64,000 nt of DNA. Source: Cetobacterium sp050033475. Its GTDB lineage: Bacteria > Fusobacteriota > Fusobacteriia > Fusobacteriales > Fusobacteriaceae. Location of the stretch: assembly GCF_050033475.1 (NCBI RefSeq), contig NZ_CP188319.1, positions 124,001-188,000 of the forward strand, given 5' to 3'. How positions within the stretch are numbered: the stretch's first letter is position 1; every line of letters begins with the position of its first letter. The notes under the pieces are model-generated. The model ran no database searches. It worked only from the letters and a program-made list of their open reading frames with translations, and was not told the DNA's origin. Positions 42,480 through 52,463 of the stretch are shown here, in pieces. The position numbers and the translations under genes are program-made.

Positions 42480-43734
42480 TTAGTCCACCCATATATGGAA
42501 CTAATACCTCTGGAATTAAGAATGATCCATCTTCCTGTTGATAGTTTTCCATTATTGCTAATAATGTTCTTCCAACAGCTAATCCTGAACCATTTAGTGT
42601 ATGTACAAACTCACTCTTTGAACTTCCTTCAGGTCTATATTTTAATCCCATTCTTCTTGCTTGGAATCCTTCACAATTTGAACAAGATGAAATCTCTCTG
42701 TATTTTCCTTGAGATGGAACCCAAACTTCTAAATCATAAGTTTTTGCTGCTCCAAATCCAATATCTCCTGAACATAATTGAATCACACGATATGGTAATC
42801 CTAATTTTTGTAAAATTGTTTCTGCATTATTTACCATTTTTTCTAACTCATCATATGAAGTCTCTGGTGTAGCTAGTTTAACCATTTCTACTTTATTGAA
42901 TTGGTGTAATCTTACTAATCCTTTTAAATCCTTTCCATATGATCCTGCTTCTCTTCTAAAACAAGGAGAATAGGCTGTGTAATATTTTGGTAAATCTTTT
43001 TCATCTAAAATTTCTTTTCTATGTAAATTTGTTAAAGTAATTTCTGAAGTTGATATTAAGAACATATCATCTGTTGTTTTATACATATCTTCTTCAAATT
43101 TAGGTAATTGACCTGTTCCTTCACATATTTCTCTTTTTACAATAAATGGAGTTATATGTTCTGTATATCCATGTTCTCTTGTATGAGTATCTAGCATGAA
43201 GTTAATAAGAGCTCTTTCTAATCTTGCTCCCTCTCCTCTATACACAACAAATCTTGATCCTCCAAGTTTTGCTCCTCTTTCGAAATCTAATATTCCTAAT
43301 TCTTCACCTATTTCATAGTGAGGTTTTGGTTCAAATGTAAATTCTTTTGGTGTTCCCCATCTTCTAACTTCAACGTTATCATCTTCATCTGATCCTATTG
43401 GAGTTGATTTATCATATACATTTGGTATAGTCATTTGGAAATAAGTTAATTTTTCATCAACTGCTGCTAATTCCGCATCTAATTCTTTAATTCTAGCTGA
43501 TACTTTCCCCATTTCAGCTATAATATCAGAAGCATCTTCTCCTGCTTTTTTTCTTCTTGCTACTTCTGCAGACTCAACATTTCTTTTATTTTTTAGAGAT
43601 TCAACTTCTGTTAAAATTTCTCTTCTTTCTGCATCCAATTGTTCAAACTCATTTAAGTCCACATTGGAGTTTCTATTTTTTAACATCTCCCCTAAAAATT
43701 CAATATTATCACGTATAAATTTTAATTCTAACAT
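42463..43734 (-). CDS. serS: serine-tRNA ligase
   Basis: A 423-residue class II synthetase starting MLELKFIRDNIEFLGEMLKN. A long N-terminal coiled-coil arm (residues about 30-105) precedes the catalytic domain with TGQLPKFEEDMYKT, FRREAGSYGKDLKGLVRLHQ, EISSCSNCEGFQARR and NGSGLAVGRTLLAIMENYQ. It charges tRNA-Ser. The gene follows the DUF2344 gene and overlaps the EcfT-like gene. GAGAGG precedes the ATG. I looked for a T-box leader, but no room exists between these genes. Confidence 0.98.
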   Translation of the reverse strand: MLELKFIRDNIEFLGEMLKNRNSNVDLNEFEQLDAERREILTEVESLKNKRNVESAEVARRKKAGEDASDIIAEMGKVSARIKELDAELAAVDEKLTYFQMTIPNVYDKSTPIGSDEDDNVEVRRWGTPKEFTFEPKPHYEIGEELGILDFERGAKLGGSRFVVYRGEGARLERALINFMLDTHTREHGYTEHITPFIVKREICEGTGQLPKFEEDMYKTTDDMFLISTSEITLTNLHRKEILDEKDLPKYYTAYSPCFRREAGSYGKDLKGLVRLHQFNKVEMVKLATPETSYDELEKMVNNAETILQKLGLPYRVIQLCSGDIGFGAAKTYDLEVWVPSQGKYREISSCSNCEGFQARRMGLKYRPEGSSKSEFVHTLNGSGLAVGRTLLAIMENYQQEDGSFLIPEVLVPYMGGLSVIKK

Positions 43735-43753
43735 GATTTATTCCTCTCCCTTC

Positions 43754-44347
43754 TTAATCGTTAAGTTTATAACCTAATTTTTTTATGTTTACATCTTCTA
43801 TTTTAATATTTACCAGAGATAAATACGAATTTGGCGATATATTTACTAACTCAATTTTTATTATATCACCATCTCTAGAAAAATCTATTATTCTCTCTTT
43901 TAAATTTCTCTCAGTTACTTTATCTTTTTTCTCTTTTCTTTCAATAATTTCATCTTGAGATAATAGATCAAATAACTTATTCATATCCTCTGTATTTCCA
44001 GAAACTTCAAATAAAGCATTTATAAAAATATCTGTTATACTACTTTTATCTTCTACAGTCTCTACCTTATTTACCTTAAACCCTATTACTCCACTAGAAT
44101 TAAGCATCTCTAATAGTTTTTCATCTGTCATTGGAACTTCTAATACTATATCCATAACTTCATTATAAGCAGCGGTACCTAAAGAAACTGGATTACCTAA
44201 AGATATTCTAGGTCTTGGATGAAACCCTTGACTATATTTTACAGGAATATGACACTTTTTTAATAATCTATCCATAAATCTTAAAGTATCCAAATGAGAT
44301 ATAAATCTCAACTCTCCAAACTTATCAAAATATATTCTTTTTTTCAT
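43754..44347 (-). CDS. DUF2344 (TIGR03936) radical SAM-linked protein
   Basis: A 197-residue protein with the DUF2344 signature RIYFDKFGELRFISHLDTLR then KKCHIPVKYSQGFHPRPRIS and LSLGTAAYNEVMDI-type segments. In many bacteria this domain is fused or adjacent to a radical SAM protein; here it stands alone at the head of a serS operon. Its function is not established. AGAGGT precedes the ATG, and a good promoter lies just upstream. Confidence 0.9.
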   Translation of the reverse strand: MKKRIYFDKFGELRFISHLDTLRFMDRLLKKCHIPVKYSQGFHPRPRISLGNPVSLGTAAYNEVMDIVLEVPMTDEKLLEMLNSSGVIGFKVNKVETVEDKSSITDIFINALFEVSGNTEDMNKLFDLLSQDEIIERKEKKDKVTERNLKERIIDFSRDGDIIKIELVNISPNSYLSLVNIKIEDVNIKKLGYKLND

Positions 44348-44381
44348 TAATTACCTCTATTCCTTAATTATATTTCAACAT

Positions 44382-44409
44382 ATTTTACCATGTAAATATT
44401 TTAAATCAA
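44382..44409 (-). promoter_or_regulatory. promoter for DUF2344-serS operon
   Basis: Reading leftwards: -35 TTGATT (44409-44404), 16-base spacer, -10 TAAAAT (44387-44382) with TGG directly upstream (extended -10). Confidence 0.65.
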
Positions 44410-44416
44410 ATAAAAT

Positions 44417-44449
44417 TTAAAAAAAGGCTGGATTATATAATTCCAGCCT
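44417..44449 (-). terminator. terminator after lpxD
   Basis: Inverted repeat AGGCTGGA (44425-44432) and TCCAGCCT (44442-44449) with a nine-base loop that can pair further, followed on the minus transcript by TTTTTTT. It closes the ktr-mnmG-tamB-bamA-lpxD run. Confidence 0.85.
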
Positions 44450-44462
44450 AAAACATTTATTT

Positions 44463-45467
44463 CTATTTTTCAAGAACTTTTTTTTCAAGCTCTTTCAATT
44501 TTTTTGCCATATCAGGTAATTTCTTTATTGTTGCTTTTATTTTTAAATCTTCTCTATAACCTACTAATGGATGACCTGACAATGTTTGATTATCATCAAC
44601 ATCACCTATTATTCCTGATTTTGCTCCAACAGTAACGTTACTTCCTATCTTTAAATGTCCTGCAACTCCAACTTGTCCTGCTAAAGTAGTATTATTTCCT
44701 ACTTCTACACTTCCTGCTATTCCAACTTGAGAAATAATTAAACAATTTTCTCCAATAATATCATTATGAGCAATTTGTACTAGATTATCAATTTTAGTAT
44801 ATTTTTTTATAATTGTATCTCCAATTGTTCCTCTATCTATTGTTGTATTAGCACCAATCTCAACTTCATCTTCTATTATTACAGAACCTATTTGATCAAT
44901 CTTAGTATTATTCCCATTAACTTTTATAAATCCAAATCCATCAGATCCTATTACTGCTCCAGGTTGAATAACACAATTTTTTCCTATTTCTACAAACTCT
45001 CTAATAGTTACATTAGAATATATAATTGTTCCAGATCCTATTTTAACTCCTTGAGAAATTGTTGTATTAGGATAAATAGTTACATTTTCTCCTATTTCTA
45101 CATCATGACCTATATATACATTAGGTGCAATTTCTGTATTCTTTCCTATTTTAGCAGACTCCTCCACCATATTTTGCATTTTCTTTAAATTTCTTTTAAA
45201 AAAATTTAATAATTTTGGCATTAAAAGTCTTGGATTTTCATTCACTACTAAATATGTTTTTCCTATATCTGGTAATGGCATATCTGGAACTATAACTACT
45301 TTAGCCTTCGTTTCTGTAAGTTTTTTTAAAAATTTTTCATCAGATGCAAATGTTAAGCTATCTTCTTTGGCTTGAAAAAAGGGAGCAAGTCCAGAAACCT
45401 CTAGACTTAAATCTCCCTTTACTTCACATCCAAGAAGTTTAGCTAAGTCATTTATTTTATATGACAT
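44463..45467 (-). CDS. lpxD: UDP-3-O-acylglucosamine N-acyltransferase
   Basis: A 334-residue protein with the LpxD N-terminal uridine-binding domain (LAKLLGCEVKGDLSLEVSGL, AKEDSLTFASDEKFL) followed by a left-handed hexapeptide-repeat beta helix (for example IGKNTEIAPNVYIGHDVEIG) and the catalytic-histidine region IAHNDIIGENCLI. It adds the N-linked acyl chain in lipid A synthesis, so the organism makes lipopolysaccharide. It follows skp and bamA, a common arrangement. AGGAGG precedes the ATG. Confidence 0.96.
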   Translation of the reverse strand: MSYKINDLAKLLGCEVKGDLSLEVSGLAPFFQAKEDSLTFASDEKFLKKLTETKAKVVIVPDMPLPDIGKTYLVVNENPRLLMPKLLNFFKRNLKKMQNMVEESAKIGKNTEIAPNVYIGHDVEIGENVTIYPNTTISQGVKIGSGTIIYSNVTIREFVEIGKNCVIQPGAVIGSDGFGFIKVNGNNTKIDQIGSVIIEDEVEIGANTTIDRGTIGDTIIKKYTKIDNLVQIAHNDIIGENCLIISQVGIAGSVEVGNNTTLAGQVGVAGHLKIGSNVTVGAKSGIIGDVDDNQTLSGHPLVGYREDLKIKATIKKLPDMAKKLKELEKKVLEK

Positions 45468-45489
45468 CCTAAACCTCCTATTATATTAA

Positions 45490-45975
45490 TTATTTAAGTT
45501 TTTTTGTTTGCTCCATTACATCTAAAACTTTTCCTGTTAAGTTTTCTCCACCAAACTTAATAGCTCCTTCTTCGAATATATACTCATATCCATTTTTCTT
45601 AGCTACATTTTGAATTGCAGAGTTCATTATTCTATCTATTTCTTGTAATCTTGTCATTTCTTCTCTATTTAATTTTGTTTGAGAGTCTCTAACTAATTTT
45701 TGGAATTCATCAACTTTAGCTTGGAAATCTTTCTTTTCAGCATCAGTTGCACTAGCTCCTTTAGCTTGTAACTCAACTTGAAGTTTTTGTAAGTTAACCT
45801 CTTTTTGTTTTATTTCATTTTCTAATCTTGATTTTTGTTTATTTAGATTTTCTTGTATTACTTTAGTTTGACTGTAACTTGAAAATAATTCCTGAGAGTT
45901 TACATAACCAACTTTCATCGCAAATGCTGATGCAGATAAAGTTAGTCCTAATAATAAAGCTGATAATTTTTTCAT
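45490..45975 (-). CDS. skp: OmpH/Skp-family periplasmic chaperone
   Basis: A 161-residue protein with a signal peptide (MKKLSALLLGLTLSASAFA), then MKVGYVNSQELFSSYSQTKV and a long charged helix (residues about 45-125) and C-terminal VAKKNGYEYIFEEG. It matches OmpH/Skp, which holds unfolded outer-membrane proteins for BamA. The frame extends four codons upstream, but GGAGG lies before the ATG at 45975. It sits between bamA and lpxD, the classical arrangement. Confidence 0.93.
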   Translation of the reverse strand: MKKLSALLLGLTLSASAFAMKVGYVNSQELFSSYSQTKVIQENLNKQKSRLENEIKQKEVNLQKLQVELQAKGASATDAEKKDFQAKVDEFQKLVRDSQTKLNREEMTRLQEIDRIMNSAIQNVAKKNGYEYIFEEGAIKFGGENLTGKVLDVMEQTKKLK

Positions 45976-45994
45976 TTTTGCCTCCATTTTTCTA

Positions 45995-48067
45995 TTAGAA
46001 TGATTGTCCCATGTTGAAATAGAATTTCATACCACTTTCTTCTTTGTCACCAACTGGCCATCCGAAGTCAAATCTTAAAGGTCCTATTGGAGTATTTAAT
46101 CTTGCTCCAACTCCTACAGTTGTTGCAACACCATTAGGGAAATCCTTATCTCTATGTTCATCTAAATATCCAGGGTCATTTCCTCTATATGCCCAAGCTC
46201 TACCAAAATCACTAAATACTACAAATCCTAGAATATCATTTATCTGAGTTCTATTTTCTATAGTTCCTACCATTTTCTGAGTTCCTTGGAAATATCCTCC
46301 ATTATATCCTCTAAGAGTACTTCCTCCACCAACCCAGAATCTTTGTGATTCAGGTGTACTGTCTGTCATTATACCAAATATTGCTCTATATGCAAATGTA
46401 TTCTTTTTAAAGAATCCTCTATGATATGTTCTTAATTCTAAAGTTGTATTAGCAAATGGTTTTGAATACTCTCCACTTGCATATCCACCTTCTATTTGAT
46501 ATTTTGCATAATTTCCAGATGTAGGATTCCAATAGTTATTTCTAGAATCATAAACTACTGATGGGAATAAACTCCATAACATATAATCTGATTTTTCCCC
46601 ATATCCATTCTCTTTTAACCAAGTTGACCAAGATTCATCTCTTTTTTCTGTTACATTTTCCAACTTAGTTCCTAGGTTTAATCTTAAATATTTATTAAGA
46701 CCTTTTCCTATTGTTAATTTAGCTCCATATGTATCTATTTTATTGAAAAGAACACTGTCATCATTTTCATACTCAGTCTTATAAGCACTCCATCCCCAAG
46801 ATACTCTATCTGTTCCTTTTATCCAAGGATCGTAGAAATCTAGAGAGAAGCTTGTATAATCTTTATCTGATTTTTCAAAAGTAAATCCAAGTTCTTGTCC
46901 TCTACCTTGCCAGTTTATATCTTTTATTGATAACATTCCCAATAAACCAACTTCAGAACCATAAGAAATAGCTCCTTGTAAAGTTGCTGTTCTATCCTCA
47001 TCGATTAATAATACTAAATTTTTTCCATCAGGATCTCCAGGAATATCTTTTACTTCGTATTTAACATTTTTAAAATATCCTAATCTCATTAAATTCTTTA
47101 CTGTTTCATCATAAGTATTTATATTAAATACTTGATCTGGTTTTATTTCAATTTCTCTTTGAATCACATAATCTTTTGTTTTTAATTGATTATCAGAAGC
47201 TTTTCTTCTTCCACCTTTTTGTTTTGTAACCATCTTTTGGAATGTTACATTTCTTATAACACCTTCATTTAATATAATTTCCAATTGATTTGCTTGATTT
47301 AACCCAATATCTACTATTTCTGCTAAAACATATCCATTTTCATTATACTTGTTTAAAATAGCATCTTTATCTTCTCTTAAAGTATTAATATTTAATACTT
47401 TTCCAGGTTGAGTTTTTACAAGTTTCATAAGTTCATCTGTTGTATAAATAGTATTTCCTATTATATTTACTCCAGTAATAACAGGATTTTCTATTAAATT
47501 ATAAACTACTACTACTCCACTCGGATAATTGTAAACCTCAGGTTCTACTGCTCTAAAATATCCTGTTTCTAATAGATTTTTTTGCCCCTCAATAACTTTA
47601 TTTCTTGAGAAGTATGCTCCAACTTTTACAGGTATCTTTTGAGAAAGTTCACTCATGGGAATATATGTGTTTCCAACAACTTCAACAGATCCCACTACCA
47701 ATGAAGTATCTACTTTTTCCCTTTCAGAAAGAGGAATTATTCCAACTTTTTCTAAAAGTTCCTTTGCATTTGGCTTTTCCTGTATTTCTACAGTTAATTT
47801 TATTCCACCATCATATACTTTTGGATATATAGCTACATTTTCAATATAATCACATTTTTTTATAGCCGTATAATCCTTAAGTAAATTTTCTGTGGAAAAG
47901 TTTTGTCCTACTTTAGAAGTCATTTTACTTAAAATAACTTCATTGGGAACCTCTCTAGTATTTACAACATCAATTCCTTTTATTAAATATCCCTGTCCAG
48001 AATTTTCTGCACCATAGGCTATAAAAGAAAACATAAATACTAGGAGTGAAACTAAATATTTTTTCAT
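45995..48067 (-). CDS. bamA: outer-membrane assembly factor BamA
   Basis: A 690-residue protein with a signal peptide, tandem POTRA domains (to about residue 345; VVGNTYIPMSELSQKIPVK, NIIGNTIYTTDELMKLVK) and an Omp85 beta barrel with RFWVGGGSTLRGYNGGYF and the VGARLNTPIGPLRFDFGWP signature, ending in MGQSF with C-terminal Phe. It inserts outer-membrane barrels. At 690 residues it is shorter than the roughly 800-residue E. coli protein, probably with fewer POTRA domains. It lies between tamB and skp. GGTGGAGG precedes the ATG. Confidence 0.96.
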   Translation of the reverse strand: MKKYLVSLLVFMFSFIAYGAENSGQGYLIKGIDVVNTREVPNEVILSKMTSKVGQNFSTENLLKDYTAIKKCDYIENVAIYPKVYDGGIKLTVEIQEKPNAKELLEKVGIIPLSEREKVDTSLVVGSVEVVGNTYIPMSELSQKIPVKVGAYFSRNKVIEGQKNLLETGYFRAVEPEVYNYPSGVVVVYNLIENPVITGVNIIGNTIYTTDELMKLVKTQPGKVLNINTLREDKDAILNKYNENGYVLAEIVDIGLNQANQLEIILNEGVIRNVTFQKMVTKQKGGRRKASDNQLKTKDYVIQREIEIKPDQVFNINTYDETVKNLMRLGYFKNVKYEVKDIPGDPDGKNLVLLIDEDRTATLQGAISYGSEVGLLGMLSIKDINWQGRGQELGFTFEKSDKDYTSFSLDFYDPWIKGTDRVSWGWSAYKTEYENDDSVLFNKIDTYGAKLTIGKGLNKYLRLNLGTKLENVTEKRDESWSTWLKENGYGEKSDYMLWSLFPSVVYDSRNNYWNPTSGNYAKYQIEGGYASGEYSKPFANTTLELRTYHRGFFKKNTFAYRAIFGIMTDSTPESQRFWVGGGSTLRGYNGGYFQGTQKMVGTIENRTQINDILGFVVFSDFGRAWAYRGNDPGYLDEHRDKDFPNGVATTVGVGARLNTPIGPLRFDFGWPVGDKEESGMKFYFNMGQSF

Positions 48068-48082
48068 CCTTAACCTCCACCT

Positions 48083-51000
48083 TTACTCTCTCTTGAAGAT
48101 GTCTCCAAGACTATTATATTTTTTTTCAAACTTAAAATCAATATAATAATTTAATTTGCTAGCTTTTCTATCGGTAATTGTTGTATCTGGTGGTAATTTT
48201 GCTACTCCAACTCCCCATGACCATCCAGAAGGAAATCTTCTTTCTATTTTAAAATCATAATCATTAACTGTAGCTTGATTATTATTATTACTACTATTTG
48301 TTTGCCCTGATCTTGTTAAAGAATCTGTACTTTCAGATACTCCCACCTTAGCAACCCAAAAATATTTTTTCTTATATATTGGGTTTTCTGCTTCTAAATA
48401 TGCTCCAAAACCAAAATTATTTCCACTATTTCTTTCTGAATTTTGCTCACTATTTCCTTCATTTAAATTTACAATGTTAGATACTAATCTAAATTTTGAT
48501 ATATGAAATACATCTTTTACAGTATTTGATATAGGTCTTAATAACATATCTGATATTTGACTATCTATTATAGACTTCATAATAAATGCTGTGGCTGTAG
48601 TCTCTGTTTCCATATTTTTTCCTGTTATAAGAGTACTCAAATTACTACTGCTTACACCCTGATTACTTGAAATATTCATTGTTAAATTTTTTAAAGTTCC
48701 TAATACAGAAACTCCTATTCTTCCTGTATCTGTAAGAGTATTTGCTTCAAATATTATAGTTGGATTTACATCTGGTATGTAATCTTCTTTATTTGAAAAT
48801 AAAATTAGTGCTCTACTTACATCAAATTGATTATTTCCTAGGGTAAATTGACCATTTTTTAAATCAATTTCTCCTGTGAATAAATATTTATTATTCTTTC
48901 CTTTTAGAAAACCTGAACCTAAAATTTTTCCCTGTACATCTTGAACAATAGGATTCATTTGCCCTATATTTAAGTCTATACCATCTTTTATGCTCAATCC
49001 TATATCTAGATCTAAATTTGTTTCAATATTACTTTGAATTTCAAAATCTTTTCCTAAATCTTTACTTTTTGTTATTAGTTCTCTAGTTTTATCAAAAACA
49101 AAATCTAATATTATTTTGATTAAACTTTTATTACCATAGGGAATTCCTTTAACTTCTCCCTTATCAATGGTTATATTTCCCACTAATTTAGAATTTTTCA
49201 TGTTTAAATTACTACTAATTGTTAAACTAAAATAATTCTCATACTTATATACAATTTGATTTAAGTTTAAAGATAGTGAATAATCTAATTGTCTCCAAAC
49301 ATCTGGGTTTGTCTCTATTTCCATTAGACTTGGTATTTTTAAATATCCCACTGAGGAAAATTTTCCTGTATTTAAAATTCCTTTAAATTCCTTTAAATAT
49401 AGATATTTTTCATCTAGAATACCTTTCATATTTAATTTTTCTAAATTAATTCCATATTTGTTACTTACTATATTTAAATTATTAATATCTAAATATCCAT
49501 TATTTTCATTATTCGATAGTGTTAAATTTAAATTTGCTATTCCATCTATTTTTTCTATATCATATTTTTTTAAAAATACTTCTAAAAATCCTAAATCTAT
49601 TTTTGATGATTTTAATGAAAAATCATATTTTCCTGAATTTATATCATATTTTCCTTTGGATAATAAGAAATTTCCCAAGTAATTAAATTGAAAATGATTT
49701 AACTTTATCTCCTTAGTATTTCCTTTAATATCCATATTTAATTTTTCAAAAGAAACATCAGAAACTTTTATATTCCCATCAATTATATTTCCTTTATATT
49801 GAATATTATTAAAAGGTCCCGAAACTTCACTTGATAACTCAATTTGACCTTTTACATCTTCTGTTTTTATATAATGTCTAATATCATCCATTGTTAAAAC
49901 TTGTTTTGGAACGGTAAAATCTATTTTTTTGTCTTTTAGATTTATACTACCATTTCCCGATAATATTTTTTTTAATTTATCATTTAAAACATTTATATAT
50001 TCAATATTTAAAATTCCATCTCCATAATTATCACTTTTATAATTTAATTTAATCTTTAATTGCGGTAATTCACTTTCCTTATAAAAACCTCTATCTACTG
50101 TCAATAATCCATTAGATAGAATTTTAGTACCATCTATTTTCCCATCTATTTTTCCTATTATTCTATAATTTAATAAAGCATTGGAATAATAAGAAGCCAT
50201 ATTTTCTTCAAAAATTTGTATTGCAATATTTCCTTTGTTTGTTTTCAAATCATAATTTCCACTTAAATAATTTTCATTCATATAGAATTTTTCAATATTT
50301 AAATTTAAGTTTTTTAGAATACCTTGTCCTTTAATATTTATTATCTTGTCATTAGGAGTTTTTATCTCTCCTTCTTTTAATTGAAAAGTAACTGTAGGAT
50401 TTAAAATATTTCCTATTATATCTCCCTCTATATCCTTTAAATTAAAATTAATATTTTTTAAATTAAATTTATCATTATTGATATTATTTAACAAATATTT
50501 TCCTGTTATTAATTTATTTGTTAAGTTATAACTACCATTTATTTTCAAAATTTCATTATTTAAATTTAACAATGTAACTATATTATCTGAATATTTTCCT
50601 CCAAATCGAATTCCATTTAAAGAATATTTATCATAAAATACTTCTTCCATTGTCCCTTGAAAATCAACCTTTAATTTATCTTCATTTTTTACTAAGAAAT
50701 ATGTTCTTAAATTATTAACACCTTCTTTTTGAAAGTTTATATTAAAATCTTCCAACTGATTTTCTAAAATGAACTTAGACCCTTCACCTTTTATTTTTCC
50801 AAAACCATTTCCTTGAAACTTCAAATCATTAATATACTTTAAATCTTTACTATTAATATTTTTTAATACATAGTCAAAATCATAACTTCCATCTAAATTA
50901 TAACTTCCTCTTGTTATTATTTCTGAATTATTATTATAAAGTTTCAACTCATCTATATTAATATCTTTATTATTTTGATTTCCAATTACTTGCAAATTAT

Positions 51001-52414
51001 AATTACCTAAAAAATTCTTTAAATCTATATCCAATTTATCTAGATTTTTTTTATTTAAATCATAATTTAATACTTCTTTATTTTCAGAAAATATTTTTAC
51101 CCATTCTTTTTCCTTCGAATATTCACCATTAAAATTTCCAAAAGGAAGATTTAGTTCAAAATCCATTCCATCTTTTTTTATTTTTAATTCTGTATTTATA
51201 TTAAAATTTCTATTATAATCTAGAATTCCTTCAGAATATTTACTTGTAAAATTTATATTTTTTAAATAAATTGTGTCATTTTTAAATATAAATTTACCCT
51301 TTATTCCTTCTAAATTTAATTTTCCATAATTTAAGTTTTTTGAATTAAAATCTATATTTACACTAAATTCTTTCTTTTCATTGTAATTTAAATTTATAAA
51401 TACTTTCTTAAAAAATAGTTTTTCTAAAGGAAGATTTAATTCTCCTAATATTTTATATTTTTCAAGTTCTGAATAACTAACATCATTTAAAATAAAATCA
51501 ACATTTACACCTGTTGTCTCATTATAATTTACGTTAAATTGTCCTAGTTTATTGAAAATATCATATGTTGATTTTAATTCTATTTTTTTTCCTAAAAATT
51601 TAACTTCTCCATTTATATCAGTAACATTTGTATCTAAATCTGCATATCTTACTTTTCCATTTTGAAAATTTCCATCTCCATATAATCCATCTGTATCAAT
51701 AGTTAAATCTAAATTTACTATTCCACCAACTTGCGATAATTGATAGTCATCATAAGCAAATTGTAATAAATTATCATCTAAATTAACATTTTTTAAAAGA
51801 ATATTCATGGAGTATTCTTTTTTATAATTGTTAAAAGAATATGTAAAATATTGTTTTTTATCAATATCTCCATCAAACTGTAATTTTATTCCATTTTTTT
51901 TATCAAAGGATACATATCCCTCAATATCTTCTACTAATTTCTCTATTTTTCTACTATAAGATAAATCCTTATAAATTACAGTTCCATCATATATATTTAT
52001 TCTATCAATAGGCACAGCTGTTCCAGCTTTTGAAGAGCTTTTCTTATCTCCACTAGAAAAAGCATCTGCTATATTTAAATTACTATCTTTTCGTTCTATT
52101 ATAACTTTAGGATTATATACATTTATTTCCTTTAATCTAAAATCTTTTAAGGACTTCTTTGAATATGTAATAATTATTTCTGGAGCATCAACTATTGTAA
52201 TACCCTTATCAATAAGTTTAACATTTTTTATATCTATAACTCCAAACTTTGGAAATGTTATACTTGTACTTTTTATTTCAGGACCCAAAGCAATCTTTAA
52301 AATCTTTTCTACTACCTGAGGAAAATTATTTTTTACATGTAAATAAGTCCCCCAAATTATAAAAAGGGGGACTATTATATATATTATTTTTTTATATTTT
52401 TTCCAAAACTCCAT
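48083..52414 (-). CDS. tamB: TamB-family translocation/assembly protein
   Basis: A 1443-residue protein with one N-terminal membrane helix (IIYIIVPLFIIWGTYLHVK), a very long repetitive beta region rich in NLK/NIN-type strands, and a C-terminal DUF490 (TamB) domain with DVSRALILFSNKEDYIPDVN, LGTLKNLTMNISSN and a terminal barrel-like segment. TamB spans the periplasm as a beta groove carrying lipids or assisting outer-membrane protein assembly. Here it is directly upstream of bamA (15 bases), which suggests it works with BamA rather than with a separate TamA. GGGGGA precedes the ATG. Confidence 0.92.
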   Translation of the reverse strand: MEFWKKYKKIIYIIVPLFIIWGTYLHVKNNFPQVVEKILKIALGPEIKSTSITFPKFGVIDIKNVKLIDKGITIVDAPEIIITYSKKSLKDFRLKEINVYNPKVIIERKDSNLNIADAFSSGDKKSSSKAGTAVPIDRINIYDGTVIYKDLSYSRKIEKLVEDIEGYVSFDKKNGIKLQFDGDIDKKQYFTYSFNNYKKEYSMNILLKNVNLDDNLLQFAYDDYQLSQVGGIVNLDLTIDTDGLYGDGNFQNGKVRYADLDTNVTDINGEVKFLGKKIELKSTYDIFNKLGQFNVNYNETTGVNVDFILNDVSYSELEKYKILGELNLPLEKLFFKKVFINLNYNEKKEFSVNIDFNSKNLNYGKLNLEGIKGKFIFKNDTIYLKNINFTSKYSEGILDYNRNFNINTELKIKKDGMDFELNLPFGNFNGEYSKEKEWVKIFSENKEVLNYDLNKKNLDKLDIDLKNFLGNYNLQVIGNQNNKDINIDELKLYNNNSEIITRGSYNLDGSYDFDYVLKNINSKDLKYINDLKFQGNGFGKIKGEGSKFILENQLEDFNINFQKEGVNNLRTYFLVKNEDKLKVDFQGTMEEVFYDKYSLNGIRFGGKYSDNIVTLLNLNNEILKINGSYNLTNKLITGKYLLNNINNDKFNLKNINFNLKDIEGDIIGNILNPTVTFQLKEGEIKTPNDKIINIKGQGILKNLNLNIEKFYMNENYLSGNYDLKTNKGNIAIQIFEENMASYYSNALLNYRIIGKIDGKIDGTKILSNGLLTVDRGFYKESELPQLKIKLNYKSDNYGDGILNIEYINVLNDKLKKILSGNGSINLKDKKIDFTVPKQVLTMDDIRHYIKTEDVKGQIELSSEVSGPFNNIQYKGNIIDGNIKVSDVSFEKLNMDIKGNTKEIKLNHFQFNYLGNFLLSKGKYDINSGKYDFSLKSSKIDLGFLEVFLKKYDIEKIDGIANLNLTLSNNENNGYLDINNLNIVSNKYGINLEKLNMKGILDEKYLYLKEFKGILNTGKFSSVGYLKIPSLMEIETNPDVWRQLDYSLSLNLNQIVYKYENYFSLTISSNLNMKNSKLVGNITIDKGEVKGIPYGNKSLIKIILDFVFDKTRELITKSKDLGKDFEIQSNIETNLDLDIGLSIKDGIDLNIGQMNPIVQDVQGKILGSGFLKGKNNKYLFTGEIDLKNGQFTLGNNQFDVSRALILFSNKEDYIPDVNPTIIFEANTLTDTGRIGVSVLGTLKNLTMNISSNQGVSSSNLSTLITGKNMETETTATAFIMKSIIDSQISDMLLRPISNTVKDVFHISKFRLVSNIVNLNEGNSEQNSERNSGNNFGFGAYLEAENPIYKKKYFWVAKVGVSESTDSLTRSGQTNSSNNNNQATVNDYDFKIERRFPSGWSWGVGVAKLPPDTTITDRKASKLNYYIDFKFEKKYNSLGDIFKRE

Positions 52415-52463
52415 AGACTCTATCCCCCTTAATACAATTCTTTATATCTCATTATAATATTAA

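Noticed and set aside
43735..44462. T-box riboswitch before serS
   Set aside because: serS follows the DUF2344 gene by 19 bases, and the leader before DUF2344 is too short and lacks a T-box-like structure; the hairpin there is the lpxD terminator.
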